Assembly (NCBI GenBank): GCA_007745835.1
Contig: CP036424.1
Span: forward strand, 4,327,968-4,391,967
Direction of reading: 5' to 3'
Length of the DNA stretch: 64,000 nucleotides
DNA from: Planctomycetes bacterium MalM25
GTDB taxonomy: Bacteria; Planctomycetota; Planctomycetia; Pirellulales; Lacipirellulaceae
Shown: positions 44,190 through 53,738 of the stretch, one piece after another
Position numbering within the stretch: position 1 is the first letter of the stretch
Layout: the number at the start of each line of letters is the position of its first letter
Position numbers and translations under genes: made by a program
The notes under the pieces: model-generated
The model's database searches: none
What the model was told of the DNA's origin: nothing
What the model saw: the letters and a program-made list of their open reading frames with translations, nothing else

Positions 44190-44984
44190 ATGGAACTGCA
44201 ACTCGGATGGACGCCCGACCTGCCCGATCCGCGCGATCGTCTGTACACGCCGTCGGGTCAATCGCCCCACCCCACAGCGTGCTTCCTAGAAGAAGAAGAG
44301 CGCCCGCTCTGGCGCCCCGCCACAAGCAAGCAAGACATCAGCCCGGCCGTTTCGATCCTGGCGACCGCTGACTGGATCAGCCGCCACCGCCGCGGCCAGC
44401 GCCTCGCCGGATCGGCCGACTTCCTCGCCGCGCGGTCCCAAGACACGCCCAGTTCGAAGCCGGCAATCGGGAGTGGCCTGCGAGACACCCTCAAGGCGTT
44501 GCGTCGCTTCGGCGCTCCGCCCGAGCCCGCCGAGGCGGCGGCGCCCTCTACCGGCGACTGCGACCCGAGCGGGTTCGCCTACGCCTCGGAATACGCGGGG
44601 ATTCGTTTCTTGAGGATCGACGGACCGAAGGGGTCGCCCCAGGCCACGCTCGTGGCGGTGCGTGAATGGTTGCTGGGCGGCTCACCCTGTGTGTGCGGCT
44701 TCGCGGTGCTCGACTCGGTAGGGAAGGGACCGCTGATCCCTTACACCCCCGACCGCTCCGCCGTGGTGGGGGGGACCGCCGCGGTGGTGATGGGTTTCGA
44801 TGACTCGCTGCGCGTCGATCCGTCCTCAAGGGCCGCGACGGGCGCCCTGCGGGTGCGTTGCTGCTGGGGCGTGGACTGGGGCGATTCCGGCTACGGATGG
44901 CTCCCCTATCAGTTCCTGACCGAGCGTCTGGCTCGCGACTTCTGGGGCGTTCGCCTCGAACCGGACGGAGGCCCCTCCCCGTGA
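44190..44984 (+). CDS. catalytically degenerate C1 papain-fold protein
   Basis: A 264-aa protein with the layout of bacterial C1A peptidase-like proteins (MELQLGWTPDLPDPRDRLY, GLRDTLKALRRFGAPPE, CVCGFAVLDSV, ARDFWGVRLEP at the end). The active-site sequences are lost. Where homologues have a QGxxGSCT nucleophile region this has QDISPAVSILA. Where they have GGHAV this has VGGTAAVVMGFDD. Where they have RNSWG this has RCCWGVDWGDSGYGWLPY. Cys, His and Asn of the triad are thus all replaced while the fold residues remain. It is probably a binding or structural protein. There is no signal peptide. The start ATG at 44190 matches family N-termini. Confidence 0.7.
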   Translation: MELQLGWTPDLPDPRDRLYTPSGQSPHPTACFLEEEERPLWRPATSKQDISPAVSILATADWISRHRRGQRLAGSADFLAARSQDTPSSKPAIGSGLRDTLKALRRFGAPPEPAEAAAPSTGDCDPSGFAYASEYAGIRFLRIDGPKGSPQATLVAVREWLLGGSPCVCGFAVLDSVGKGPLIPYTPDRSAVVGGTAAVVMGFDDSLRVDPSSRAATGALRVRCCWGVDWGDSGYGWLPYQFLTERLARDFWGVRLEPDGGPSP

Positions 44985-45117
44985 TTGACCTCGACCCGGA
45001 TCCCTTGGAGGACCCTCCCTGACCTCAACCAACCCAACCGATGCGTGAACGCTCACTGGACGCACTCCACGAAGGGGCGCGTCGCCTCTCTTTCAACTCA
45101 TAATAGGAACCCAAGCC

Positions 45118-45924
45118 ATGCCCGCTCGAACCCTCGCACTCGGCCTCGCGGCGATCGTCGTCGCGTCGCTCGCCTCCGGCGAATCCCTCGCTCAGCGCTA
45201 CTACTACGGCCAGCCCGTCTACCACAGCGCGGTCGTCCACTCGTCGGTTGTCGCGACCCCAGCGCCCTGCTCGAAGCCAACCGGTGGCGCCCCCAGCGCC
45301 AGCGATCTGTTGAAGAATTGCCACTGCGACAACCACCCGGATGAATGCAACTGCGAGTGCAAGAAGTGCTTGGATTGCATCATCACGCTGCCGCTCAACT
45401 GCTGCGCCTCGGATTGCACGACCACGCCGATCAAGTGTGATATCCTCGGCAAGGTGCCCAGGATTGATCGTGACACCGACTGCTACGTCCGGACGATCAA
45501 GTTCCAGGGGCTGACCAAGGTTCCGCAGATCGTGTGCGAGACCAAGACCTGCGTCGAGATCGACAAGAAGAAAGTCGAGTGCCTGGAAGACTGTGAGTTC
45601 GAGGTCTGTGTGCCGGTCAACAAGTGCTGCGAGCAGACGGTTCGTTGCGAGCTGACCAACAAGCTCATGAACATCGAGGCGAAGCTGCGTGACAACGGCA
45701 CGTGGGACATCTACGTCGTCAACGCGAACCCGGGCAGCCCGCAGCACGCCGGGGGCATGCCCCGGGTCTGGGTGCTGTACCACTGCCTATCGCTTAACAA
45801 GCTGCAGTCGACCTTCCCGGGCCAAAGCTTCGCGAAGGCCGAGCGGGCGGAGGCTAAGGACACGAGCGTGGCCGCTGCGGGGGAAGGCCCGTCGGCGGAG
45901 AAGGCCCTTGTCACCAAGGGCTGA
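45118..45924 (+). CDS. secreted Cys-rich protein
   Basis: A 268-aa exported protein with a signal peptide ([20 protein letters not shown]), then Tyr/His-rich residues, and about 24 Cys between residues 50 and 190 in pairs and clusters ([41 protein letters not shown]). After residue 195 comes a Cys-poor domain ([20 protein letters not shown]). The spacing suggests disulfide-rich repeats or metal binding. It is a planctomycete-style surface protein with no known function. The gene ends in a strong terminator and is probably monocistronic. Confidence 0.75.
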   Translation: MPARTLALGLAAIVVASLASGESLAQRYYYGQPVYHSAVVHSSVVATPAPCSKPTGGAPSASDLLKNCHCDNHPDECNCECKKCLDCIITLPLNCCASDCTTTPIKCDILGKVPRIDRDTDCYVRTIKFQGLTKVPQIVCETKTCVEIDKKKVECLEDCEFEVCVPVNKCCEQTVRCELTNKLMNIEAKLRDNGTWDIYVVNANPGSPQHAGGMPRVWVLYHCLSLNKLQSTFPGQSFAKAERAEAKDTSVAAAGEGPSAEKALVTKG

Positions 45925-45954
45925 GGGCTTGAAACGGCTCCTCGTAGGGACCGG

Positions 45955-45987
45955 AAGCCGCCGGCGCTGGGCGCCGGCGGCTTTTTT
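45955..45987 (+). terminator. intrinsic terminator of the Cys-rich protein gene
   Basis: AAGCCGCCGGCGC TGG GCGCCGGCGGCTT is a perfect 13-bp stem running into six T at 45982-45987, 31 nt after the stop codon. The start of the next gene is 91 bp further on. Confidence 0.95.
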
Positions 45988-46078
45988 AGTGTTTTTCAGC
46001 GGTTTGCCCTCCGGCGATTGTCGATCAGACTGGGGGTTTCCTTTCCCGCTTCCGACGCCCCCGATCCGGCCCGCCCCG

Positions 46079-47053
46079 ATGGCTCAGCACAAACGCATCC
46101 TCGTGACCGGCGGCGCCGGCTTCCTCGGCTCGCACCTCTGCGACCGCCTCGTGGAGCAGGGGCACGACGTGATCTGCGTCGATAACTTCTTCACCTCTCA
46201 GAAGTCGAACGTCACGCACCTGCTCGATCACCCGAACTTCGAGCTGCTCCGCCACGACATCACCCACCCGCTCTGGCTGGAAGTGGACGAGGTCTACAAC
46301 CTGGCCTGCCCCGCCGCCCCGGGACACTATCAGTACAACCCGATCAAGACGATGAAGACCTCGGTCATGGGGTCGATCAACCTGCTCGGCATGGCGAAGC
46401 GCTGTCGGGCGAAGATCTTGCAGGCGAGCACCAGCGAGGTCTACGGCGACCCGGAGGTCCACCCACAGCCGGAGAGCTACCGCGGCAGCGTCAACACGCT
46501 CGGGCCCCGCGCCTGCTACGACGAGGGGAAACGCGCCGCCGAGACGCTCTTCATGGACTACCACCGGCACAACGGCGTGAACGTCCGCATCGTGCGGATC
46601 TTCAACACGTACGGCCCGCGGATGCACCCGTTCGACGGCCGCGTGGTGAGCAACTTCATCCGCCAGGCGCTGGAGGGCGAAGACATCACCATCTTCGGCG
46701 ACGGCAGCCAGACCCGTTCGTTCTGCTACCGCGATGACCTGATCGAGGGGATCATCCGCATGATGAACGGCTCGGACGACTTCGTTGGGCCGGTCAACAT
46801 CGGCAACCCGGGCGAGTTCACGATCCTCGAGCTGGCCGAGAAAGTGATCGCCCAGACCGGCAGCAAGTCGAAGATCACCCACAAACCGCTGCCCGCCGAC
46901 GACCCGACACAGCGCCAACCGGACATCACGCTGGCCAAGAAGCACCTCGATTGGGAGCCCAAGATCAAGCTCGACGAGGGCCTCTCCAAGACGATCGAGT
47001 GGTTCCAGTCGGTCAGCCTCGAAGACTTCCGCGCTCCGACGCCGAACTACTGA
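46079..47053 (+). CDS. UDP-glucuronate decarboxylase-like SDR (UXS)
   Basis: A 324-aa extended short-chain dehydrogenase. NAD site [11 protein letters not shown] at residues 10-20; [34 protein letters not shown]; active-site [16 protein letters not shown] and YDEGKRAAE with the Tyr-x-x-x-Lys pair; [39 protein letters not shown]. These are hallmarks of the UXS family making UDP-xylose from UDP-glucuronate for surface polysaccharide. The start is the ATG at 46079; the frame is open to 45689, overlapping the terminator and the previous gene, so that extension is rejected. Confidence 0.92.
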   Translation: MAQHKRILVTGGAGFLGSHLCDRLVEQGHDVICVDNFFTSQKSNVTHLLDHPNFELLRHDITHPLWLEVDEVYNLACPAAPGHYQYNPIKTMKTSVMGSINLLGMAKRCRAKILQASTSEVYGDPEVHPQPESYRGSVNTLGPRACYDEGKRAAETLFMDYHRHNGVNVRIVRIFNTYGPRMHPFDGRVVSNFIRQALEGEDITIFGDGSQTRSFCYRDDLIEGIIRMMNGSDDFVGPVNIGNPGEFTILELAEKVIAQTGSKSKITHKPLPADDPTQRQPDITLAKKHLDWEPKIKLDEGLSKTIEWFQSVSLEDFRAPTPNY

Positions 47054-47469
47054 TTCTTGCTCTCATTGCGTCGCGAACGCCAGCGGTCGTACCCGATCGC
47101 CAGCGTCACGCCGACCGAGTCGGCCAACCAGTCGGCCAAGTCGCCAACCCGGTTGAAGAAAGGTTGTGTCGCCTCGTCGAATGCCCCGTACGCGATCGCG
47201 ATCGCGGCGACTACGTGGCGGCCTCGCCCTGCTAGTAAACCGCCGGGGCGGCGCCAGGCACGGAGCATCAGCGTTGTCAGCAGGAAGTACGCCGACGCGT
47301 GGATGAGCTTGTCGTAGTCCAGGGCGGCGCCGGCGATCGCCTCGGGCGCCGGGATGTGAGTCGCCGTGAAGAGGATCGTCCAGTACGCCATCAGCACGCC
47401 GAGCCAACGCCGATTCGACGTCCGAAAAGACTCGGCCGAGCTCAGCTTCAGGTCGGGGGAGGCGGACAT
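47047..47469 (-). CDS. VanZ-like membrane protein
   Basis: A 140-aa protein with three or four membrane segments ([58 protein letters not shown]). The family features [10 protein letters not shown] and the Glu in FDEATQ are present. VanZ-like proteins have unclear roles, some in glycopeptide tolerance. It converges with the UXS gene and overlaps its end by 7 bp. The ATG at 47469 is preferred to the TTG at 47484. Confidence 0.85.
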   Translation of the reverse strand: MSASPDLKLSSAESFRTSNRRWLGVLMAYWTILFTATHIPAPEAIAGAALDYDKLIHASAYFLLTTLMLRAWRRPGGLLAGRGRHVVAAIAIAYGAFDEATQPFFNRVGDLADWLADSVGVTLAIGYDRWRSRRNESKNQ

Positions 47470-47610
47470 CGTGGAGGGCGGCAAACGGAGTTCGGCGGGG
47501 GTTCAAGAGACTGACGGCGGAGGACGGGTCGGCTAACCTTACGTCACGTCCGCCCCGGGTGATTCCTCGTCGGCGGGAGAATCGTCAAATCCCCCGACCC
47601 AATCCGTACG

Positions 47611-48075
47611 ATGCTGCTCGCTCAACCGGAAGACCTGGCCTACATGCAAGCGGCGTTGGCCGAAGCTGAGCGGGCGGCCGCCGAGGGGGAAGTGCCGGTC
47701 GGGGCGATCGTCGTCTGCCGCGACCAGATCATCGCCGCGGCGCACAACCAACGCGAGACCCTCCACGACCCGACGGCCCACGCGGAGATGATCGCCATTA
47801 CCCAGGCCGCCGAGTCGCTCGGCGCCTGGCGACTGGAGGGCTGCACCCTCTACGTGACGCTCGAACCCTGCCCGATGTGCGCCGGCGCGATCGTGCAGGC
47901 GCGCGTGCCACGCGTCGTGTACGGAGCCACCGATCCCAAGGCGGGCGCGGTCGAGAGCCTCTACTCGCTGCTCAGCGATCAGCGGTTGAACCACCGCTGC
48001 GACCTCGAACGTGGCGTGCTCGCCGAGCCGTGCGGCGCGATCCTCAGCGAGTTCTTTCGCGCCCGGCGACGCTAG
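47611..48075 (+). CDS. tadA: tRNA-specific adenosine deaminase
   Basis: A 154-aa zinc enzyme deaminating A34 to inosine in tRNA-Arg(ACG). Zinc and catalytic residues: H57-A-E59 in [10 protein letters not shown], and Cys87 and Cys90 in [22 protein letters not shown]. The C-terminal helix ([29 protein letters not shown]) is typical of TadA. The length is usual. It converges with the LEPR surface protein gene with 3 bp between the ends. Confidence 0.93.
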   Translation: MLLAQPEDLAYMQAALAEAERAAAEGEVPVGAIVVCRDQIIAAAHNQRETLHDPTAHAEMIAITQAAESLGAWRLEGCTLYVTLEPCPMCAGAIVQARVPRVVYGATDPKAGAVESLYSLLSDQRLNHRCDLERGVLAEPCGAILSEFFRARRR

Positions 48076-48078
48076 CGA

Positions 48079-50697
48079 TCAGAAGCCGAAGAGGCGGCTC
48101 CAGAAGAAGCTCCGTTTGCCGATGTTCGGCAGGCCCTCGGTGAAGTCGTTGCCGGGCGAGACCTCGTCGCCGTTGACGGTGATACTGCTGATCTGGTTCT
48201 CGCCGGACACGTCGGCTCCGGGAGTGTCGGACGATTCGTCGAGGTCGGGGAACGCCCCCGGCTGCGCCTGAACCACCCGGTAAACGCCGGGAAGCAAGTC
48301 GGTAAAGGTGTACTCGCCGTTGGCGTTGGTCGTGGTTGTCGCAACGATGTCGTCCGCCGCGTCGAACAGCGTGAGCGCCACACCCTGGATCGGCTGGTCC
48401 TCGGCGTCGAGTGTGTTGTCGCCGTCCACGTCGACGTAGACCTGGCCCGTGATCGTGCCGAGCGGGATCTCTGAAGTCGACTGGGCGGTCGACTGATTGT
48501 TTGCCAGGGTGATCTCGGCCTCGGCGCCGACGACGCTCGCCGTGTTGGTCAGCGTGCCAACGAAGTTCGCGTTGATCTGGGCGACGATCGTCACCCGCGC
48601 TGTGCCCTGATCCGCCAGCGTGCCGAGGTTGTACGTGAGTTGCGTCCCGCCCGCGACGGGCGTGCTGGAGGTGGGCGTCGTCGAGCCGGCCGAGACGAAC
48701 GTCAGTCCGGTCGGCAGCGTGTCGGTCATGACGACCGAGGTCGCTGTCGAGGGCCCGTTGTTCACCGTATCGATCGTGTAGGTGATCAGGTCGCCGGGCG
48801 CGAGCGTCTCATCGGCGTCGTTGTCGATCTTGGAAATCGCCAGGTCGATCTCCGGCGTGACCGTTGTGGCGGCGGTGGCGGTGTTGTTATTCGTGTTCGA
48901 TTCGTCGACGCCCGCCGTGACCGCCGTGTTGGTGAGCGTGCCGGACGCATCGTTGTCGATCGTGGCGTTGATCGTGATGATGGCCGACTGACCGTTCGTG
49001 AGCGTGCCGATCGTCGAGGTAACGGTCGGGTTGCCCGGCGTGCCGGTGACCGTCTCGCCGGCGACGCTCGTTGAGCCCGACGCGTAGGTCACCCCGGTCG
49101 GCAGCGTGTCGGTCAGCGTCACGCCGGTCGCCGTGGTCGGTCCGTTGTTGGTGACCGTCACCGTGTACTGCAACGCATCGCCCGGAGCGGCGAGGCTGTC
49201 GTTCACGTCCTTGTCGATGACCAGGTCGTAGCCGAAGAAGCCGAAGTCGAGTGTGCGGTTCGTGTCGTCGTCCGCGTCGCCATCGGTTATGGGTTCGTCA
49301 CCAGCGACCAACGTCACGCCGAGCGACCGGACGCTGTTGTCGCCCTGCGTCGTGCCCTTGTCGGTCCCGTTGACGTCGGCGTCCGGGTCGGGCGCGACGC
49401 CGTTGCCGGTGCTGTTCGTCAGGTTGTCCAGTGCCGCGCCGCCATTGAAGTTGGACGAATCGATCTGAACGATATAGTCGCCTGGCAACAGCCCGGTGAA
49501 GAGGTAGGCGCCGGTGAGGTCAGTCGTCGTGGTGCCCGCGATTGCTTCGCCGACGATCGAGTCGTCGGAGTCCGAGTCCTCGTACAGCGTGACCGCCACG
49601 CTCGAGATGCCCGGCTCGCCGACATCGGCGACGCCGTCGTTGTCCGAGTCGAGCCAGACGAGGTCGCCGATGCTCATCTCGTTGAGCACGGTGAAGTCGG
49701 CCGTCTTGGTGGTGAAGCCGACAATGCCGACGACATCCACTTGGGCGTCGAGGCTCTCTTGCCCCGCCTGGGTGAAGTCAAACTCAACCTCGATGGCCGT
49801 CACCGCGGACAGGTCAGCGGCCGACATCCCCGCAACGTTCGTCAGATCACTGAACAGCACCGTGATCGATTCGGCGGCGTCCCCGTCGACCGCCGCGTCC
49901 GTATCGGTGATGGTGACCGTCGCTTCGGAAGCCTCGGTGGCGCCGCTGTAGATGCGTATCGTGACGTCGGAGTTGAGGCGGTCGGCGGACGCGGCGAACT
50001 CGATCGCCGAGTTGTTCCCGCCGTCGAGTAGATCGATCGCTAGCCCGCTTGTGTCGATGTTCGCAGCGTCAGCATCCGCGCCGTCCCAGACGACATTGGC
50101 CACGCCGGCAACATTGCCCGTGGTTGAAAGGTTCAGTATGCCGGTGCCAACAAAGTCGGACGTCAGGTCAACAACGCCGGACCCGCTGTCGATGCGGGCA
50201 AACAGGTCTCGGACGCCGCCGTCGGCAGCGTTGGCCCCATCGGCTGAGGAGCTCGGATTGGTCCCTGCGGTCGATGCGATTGCGGATTGCGCTGTCGAGA
50301 ATTCATCGATCGTGAGATTCGTGCTCCCCATGACCTCCATCGCGTCGAACGGGATCAACGCCGACACGTTCTCGCCCGATCGGGTCTGCGTCCCCGCGGT
50401 CGGGTTGATGCGGACGAAGTAGTTCCCCTCCACCAGGTTGTCGAACGAGTACTCGCCCGACGCGTTGGTTGTGGTCGTGCCCTGCGACATGTCGCCGCCG
50501 TCGAAGACGCTATCGCCGTCGTCCCGGAAGAGCTCGACCTGCTGGCCAACCGCGACGACGTCGGCGGCGCCGTCGTTCTCCAGGTCGTTCATCACGACGC
50601 CCGTGATCTGACCCAGGTCGGTCGCTAGCAGGCGACGGCCTTCCAGCATCTCGAAGCGGGTCAGCGGGCGGCGGAGGGGGCGTTTCGGCTTGCGCAT
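48079..50697 (-). CDS. LEPR-type surface protein with SdrD and DUF11 repeats
   Basis: An 872-aa protein. The N-terminus MRKPKRPLRRPLTRFEMLEG followed by RRLLA is the planctomycete LEPR-XLL signature thought to mark a class of secreted surface proteins. It is followed by three SdrD B-like collagen-binding repeats (TGVVMNDLENDGAADVVAVG; GDLVWLDSDNDGVADVGEPG; TGQVYVDVDGDNTLDAEDQP), each with a GEYSFDNL/GAYLFTGL/GEYTFTDL turn. A long domain at residues 115-330 and two DUF11 repeats (DLVIDKDVNDSLAAPGDALQ, DLAISKIDNDADETLAPGDL) lie between. It is strongly acidic with calcium-binding-like Asp/Asn loops and probably cell-surface or adhesive. Confidence 0.85.
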   Translation of the reverse strand: MRKPKRPLRRPLTRFEMLEGRRLLATDLGQITGVVMNDLENDGAADVVAVGQQVELFRDDGDSVFDGGDMSQGTTTTNASGEYSFDNLVEGNYFVRINPTAGTQTRSGENVSALIPFDAMEVMGSTNLTIDEFSTAQSAIASTAGTNPSSSADGANAADGGVRDLFARIDSGSGVVDLTSDFVGTGILNLSTTGNVAGVANVVWDGADADAANIDTSGLAIDLLDGGNNSAIEFAASADRLNSDVTIRIYSGATEASEATVTITDTDAAVDGDAAESITVLFSDLTNVAGMSAADLSAVTAIEVEFDFTQAGQESLDAQVDVVGIVGFTTKTADFTVLNEMSIGDLVWLDSDNDGVADVGEPGISSVAVTLYEDSDSDDSIVGEAIAGTTTTDLTGAYLFTGLLPGDYIVQIDSSNFNGGAALDNLTNSTGNGVAPDPDADVNGTDKGTTQGDNSVRSLGVTLVAGDEPITDGDADDDTNRTLDFGFFGYDLVIDKDVNDSLAAPGDALQYTVTVTNNGPTTATGVTLTDTLPTGVTYASGSTSVAGETVTGTPGNPTVTSTIGTLTNGQSAIITINATIDNDASGTLTNTAVTAGVDESNTNNNTATAATTVTPEIDLAISKIDNDADETLAPGDLITYTIDTVNNGPSTATSVVMTDTLPTGLTFVSAGSTTPTSSTPVAGGTQLTYNLGTLADQGTARVTIVAQINANFVGTLTNTASVVGAEAEITLANNQSTAQSTSEIPLGTITGQVYVDVDGDNTLDAEDQPIQGVALTLFDAADDIVATTTTNANGEYTFTDLLPGVYRVVQAQPGAFPDLDESSDTPGADVSGENQISSITVNGDEVSPGNDFTEGLPNIGKRSFFWSRLFGF

Positions 50698-50809
50698 CGG
50701 GAGGTCCGGGTGCTAGCTGCGTGCGCACGGCGGACCGCGCGCTAGGGATCTTCACCCTTCCTATCGGTTGCACCGACTGTGCGGATTAGGCAAACCCTGC
50801 CGATTCGGC

Positions 50810-52060
50810 CTACCGCGGCGCCAGCTCTGGCAGCTCCACCAGGTCGTCGGCGCCGTCGCCGTAAACGATCGCCGCCCCGGGGGACAAAGCATTCGTTTCG
50901 TAGGGCTCCCCGCTCAGCGGGCTCACCCGGAACGGGGGCGTTTTAAGATCGGCCGCCATTGCCAAGGCGATCGTCCAGGCCTCGACCAGGGCGCGATCGC
51001 TCGCCACGCGGTGCATCGCGTCGGGCAGGTCGAGCAAGAAGAGGCCGCGTGCGAAGAGTGTGGGACGCTGGCTGATCCGATCGAGCTCGGCGTTCATGAC
51101 TTGGCGTCGCTGCGGCTGCGACCGATCGCTCGCCTTGACCACGGCTTCGAGCAGACGCAGATAAGCTAGCTCGTCCGCGTCGATCGCCTGCGGCGTGGCG
51201 GATTCCATGCGGCCGAGCAAGCCACTCTCCTTGAGCCGCTTGCGTTCCTCGAGTGTGATCAGCCGCCCCAGCAGGCCTCGGCGGATCGCTTCGTAGGCGT
51301 GGAGGACGGTCGCCCGCTCGCCGACGAGCATCCGCCGGTCCTCGGGCCAGTCCGCCAGCTGGTCGCGAAGCAGTGAGTAGACCTGCTCCGCCTCGAACCG
51401 GCGATAATCGCCGGAGAAGAAGCGTTGGCGGATGGTGGCGAGCGCCTCCCGACGCAGCGTGCAGGCGAGCACGCGTGCCTCCACACGCCGGACCCTCGCC
51501 AGCCAGTGCGTGACGCGAAGCGAACGAAGCAGGTCGGTCAGAGTCTCGGGCGAACGGTCGCCCAGGTCGTCTCGGGTCGCTCGCAAGTGCAGCAGTCGTG
51601 CCGCGAGCGAAGCGTCATCGAGGTAGCCCATGTGGGCGAAGAAGCCGAAACGGTGCCCCACGGCGAACCGGCAGCGCGGGAGATCGACGGCGGCGGCCGT
51701 CTTGCGGATAAGCTGATCGTGACGCTTAAGGAACGCGTCCCGCTCTTCAAGATCTGGGCCCGGTTCGACCAAGATCATAGCGCGAGGCCCGAGCCGCAGG
51801 TGCTGAGGGTCGCTGTAGCATTCGGCCAACGTCGCCGCCGCGTTGCCCTCAGCGACGATCTTGGCGCCGTCCAGTTGGCTCGGCCAACCGCGTTGCTGCT
51901 CCACTTGGCGGACCGTGTCTACCAGTTCGGCGTCCGTGGAAGCCAACGCGCCCGTCGGTTCGGAGCAGGCAAGGATCTGCTTCTCGATCGACGAAGCGCC
52001 GCACCCGATCAAGCCACACACACACGCCGCCGCGGCGAGTAGCCGTGTGGTCGGTCGCAT
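50810..52060 (-). CDS. lipoprotein, hypothetical
   Basis: A 416-aa lipoprotein (MRPTTRLLAAAACVCGLIGC, lipobox LIGC). The mature protein is helical and Arg/Leu-rich (EQVYSLLRDQLADWPEDRRM, LHAYEAIRRGLLGRLITLEE), with SPLSGEPYETNALSPGAAI near the end. That C-terminal phrase resembles motifs in other planctomycete lipoproteins. I do not know the function. It may be followed by the LEPR gene on the same strand, 112 bp downstream. Confidence 0.7.
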   Translation of the reverse strand: MRPTTRLLAAAACVCGLIGCGASSIEKQILACSEPTGALASTDAELVDTVRQVEQQRGWPSQLDGAKIVAEGNAAATLAECYSDPQHLRLGPRAMILVEPGPDLEERDAFLKRHDQLIRKTAAAVDLPRCRFAVGHRFGFFAHMGYLDDASLAARLLHLRATRDDLGDRSPETLTDLLRSLRVTHWLARVRRVEARVLACTLRREALATIRQRFFSGDYRRFEAEQVYSLLRDQLADWPEDRRMLVGERATVLHAYEAIRRGLLGRLITLEERKRLKESGLLGRMESATPQAIDADELAYLRLLEAVVKASDRSQPQRRQVMNAELDRISQRPTLFARGLFLLDLPDAMHRVASDRALVEAWTIALAMAADLKTPPFRVSPLSGEPYETNALSPGAAIVYGDGADDLVELPELAPR

Positions 52061-52108
52061 CGCCAGAGCCTCCTGCTCTTATGGGTCGGGTAGCGGGTTG
52101 CAGCCTTC

Positions 52109-52744
52109 TCAGTTGCCGCGTCGGGCGGCGGGACGGCGGCTCTTCTGGCGGGCGCCGCTCGTCTGGTCGGCCAGACGCACGTCGCCGCTGGTTGGGCAAA
52201 GCCGTGACAGGTCGTCGAACTCTACCAACTCGGCGATGCCCGCCTCGGCGATCTCGCGGCCGGTGACGTACTTGCCCGGGTTGATCCATTCGTTCATCAG
52301 CTTCGCCTCGACGCCGAACATCTGGGCGAGCAGCTCGTCCATCTGCTCTTCGAGGTCACCGAAGTGTCGCGCCCACTCGGCCGCCTCGGCAAGGCCAACA
52401 TTCTCTTCGCTCTGCCAACGCATCGGATGGAACAGCAAGACGCTATAGGGCGTGACGATGCGTCGTTCGCACGCGGCGAAGGGCCACAACGTGGCCGACG
52501 AGCACTCGCCCGTGACGATGCCGGTGGCGCGCAGTCGGCGGACCTTGATCAGCGACATCAACGACATCGCGCAGTAGGGGCTGCCGCCGGGCGAATCGAA
52601 GTAGATGGTGCACTCCTCGCCCGGAGCGACGCCCAAGAGGCGATCGGTGAGCTCCCCCTCGCCATCGGTCAGGTCACCGACCATCGCGATCTCGAGCGGG
52701 GCCTCGTTCTCGTTGTCGTAGTCGTCGTGGGGTGCGGCACTCAT
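52109..52744 (-). CDS. divergent ClpP/crotonase-fold protease-like protein
   Basis: A 211-aa protein of the ClpP fold. Features: IYFDSPGGSPYCAMSLMSLI (oxyanion/GG region), candidate nucleophile Ser in TGECSSATLWPFAACERRIV, and candidate catalytic His in VLLFHPMRW, in the ClpP order. Identity to true ClpP is low, and residues 130-190 (EEQMDELLAQMFGVEAKLMN) are unlike the usual handle. It ends in a basic tail (RQKSRRPAARRGN). The ATG at 52744 is favoured over an extension to 52882. It is divergent from the GYF gene over 320 bp. It could be a membrane-protein or quality-control protease; the substrate is unknown. Confidence 0.65.
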   Translation of the reverse strand: MSAAPHDDYDNENEAPLEIAMVGDLTDGEGELTDRLLGVAPGEECTIYFDSPGGSPYCAMSLMSLIKVRRLRATGIVTGECSSATLWPFAACERRIVTPYSVLLFHPMRWQSEENVGLAEAAEWARHFGDLEEQMDELLAQMFGVEAKLMNEWINPGKYVTGREIAEAGIAELVEFDDLSRLCPTSGDVRLADQTSGARQKSRRPAARRGN

Positions 52745-53064
52745 AGGCTTCTCGGGGGATCGCAACGGCTGGGAGCCGCTCTTGCGGCCAACGGGGATGT
52801 CGCCCCGCGGCAGCGGGATGGGGATAACTGCGGTAGGATAGAGAGAAGAGAGGCGTTGCGGGTTGTCGGCGTGTGTTCTCAACGCCTGCGGTAAGCGGCC
52901 CGCTCGGCCGATTGGAATGCAAAAGCAAGTTGCAGTTTAGGGAACAAATAGCGAAGACTCTAGTTTTAGGCGGTCTTTTCAGAGGTTCTAGGCGGCCTCG
53001 CACCGGCAACCCCCGCCCAACCCGCAAAACCCGGCCGCAAAACCCCTACGACCCGCTCCCGCCC
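52745..53064. other. 320-bp divergent promoter region
   Basis: The region separates the ClpP-like and GYF genes. I see no coding frame of quality. The part at 52915-52980 is AT-rich and is where promoter elements are most likely; I cannot assign a -35/-10 pair with confidence. Confidence 0.3.
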
Positions 53065-53718
53065 ATGCCGATCCGCTGTGTCTGCCCAAACGGCCACGCC
53101 CTGCGGGTCAAGGACAAGCTCGCTGGCCAGACGGGCGTCTGTCCGACCTGCCAGGCGGAATTCGCCGTCCCCAGCCTCGCCGAGCCGGCAGCGACTCCGA
53201 GTTCAGCCGGCACGTCGCCTCCCCCCCTGCCGGCGGGGTCACCCGAGGCGAGTCTCGAAGCCGTTGAGTGGCGCGTCGCCTTAGCCGATGGCCAACAGTT
53301 CGGCCCGACCGTACCGATGATCTTCGCCCAGTGGATCGTCGCCGGCCGAGTGACTCCGGACGCGCTCGTCTGGCGCACCGGTTGGCCCGAGTGGCGCCGC
53401 GCGGACCAAGCCGCCGCCGAGTTACCCGCCCCCCTGCCGCAGACGCCGGAATCCCCCGCGGCTCCCCCCCTGCCCGAGGTGCCAGCCAGCGCCACGCTAC
53501 CCCCTCAAGCCGCGACCCCGGTGGTGGACGCTCCAGCCCCCAGAGAGCCTGAGCCGAAACCGAGCGGCGGGTCCTACCAGCTCCGGAAACAGCGGCAGAC
53601 CCGGCGGCGACGGAACTTCACGATTGGGCTGGCGGTCGTCTGCTTCGCTTTAGCAGCTATGCTCGTAATGCTGATGATGAGCGGCCCCCCCGCCGGCGCG
53701 CCGGTCATCCCCCAATGA
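53065..53718 (+). CDS. zinc-ribbon / GYF-domain membrane protein
   Basis: A 217-aa protein. An N-terminal zinc ribbon (IRCVCPNGHALRVKDKLAGQ, then TGVCPTCQAEF), a GYF_2-like domain at about residues 65-120 (VEWRVALADGQQFGPTVPMI, PDALVWRTGWPEWRRA), a Pro/Ala linker, a basic stretch (LRKQRQTRRRRNF) and a C-terminal membrane helix (IGLAVVCFALAAMLVMLMM). Tail-anchored topology with a cytoplasmic zinc/GYF part is inferred. It starts a + strand run of genes to about 58.2 kb. Confidence 0.75.
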   Translation: MPIRCVCPNGHALRVKDKLAGQTGVCPTCQAEFAVPSLAEPAATPSSAGTSPPPLPAGSPEASLEAVEWRVALADGQQFGPTVPMIFAQWIVAGRVTPDALVWRTGWPEWRRADQAAAELPAPLPQTPESPAAPPLPEVPASATLPPQAATPVVDAPAPREPEPKPSGGSYQLRKQRQTRRRRNFTIGLAVVCFALAAMLVMLMMSGPPAGAPVIPQ

Positions 53719-53738
53719 CTCCCCGATGGACATCCGCC

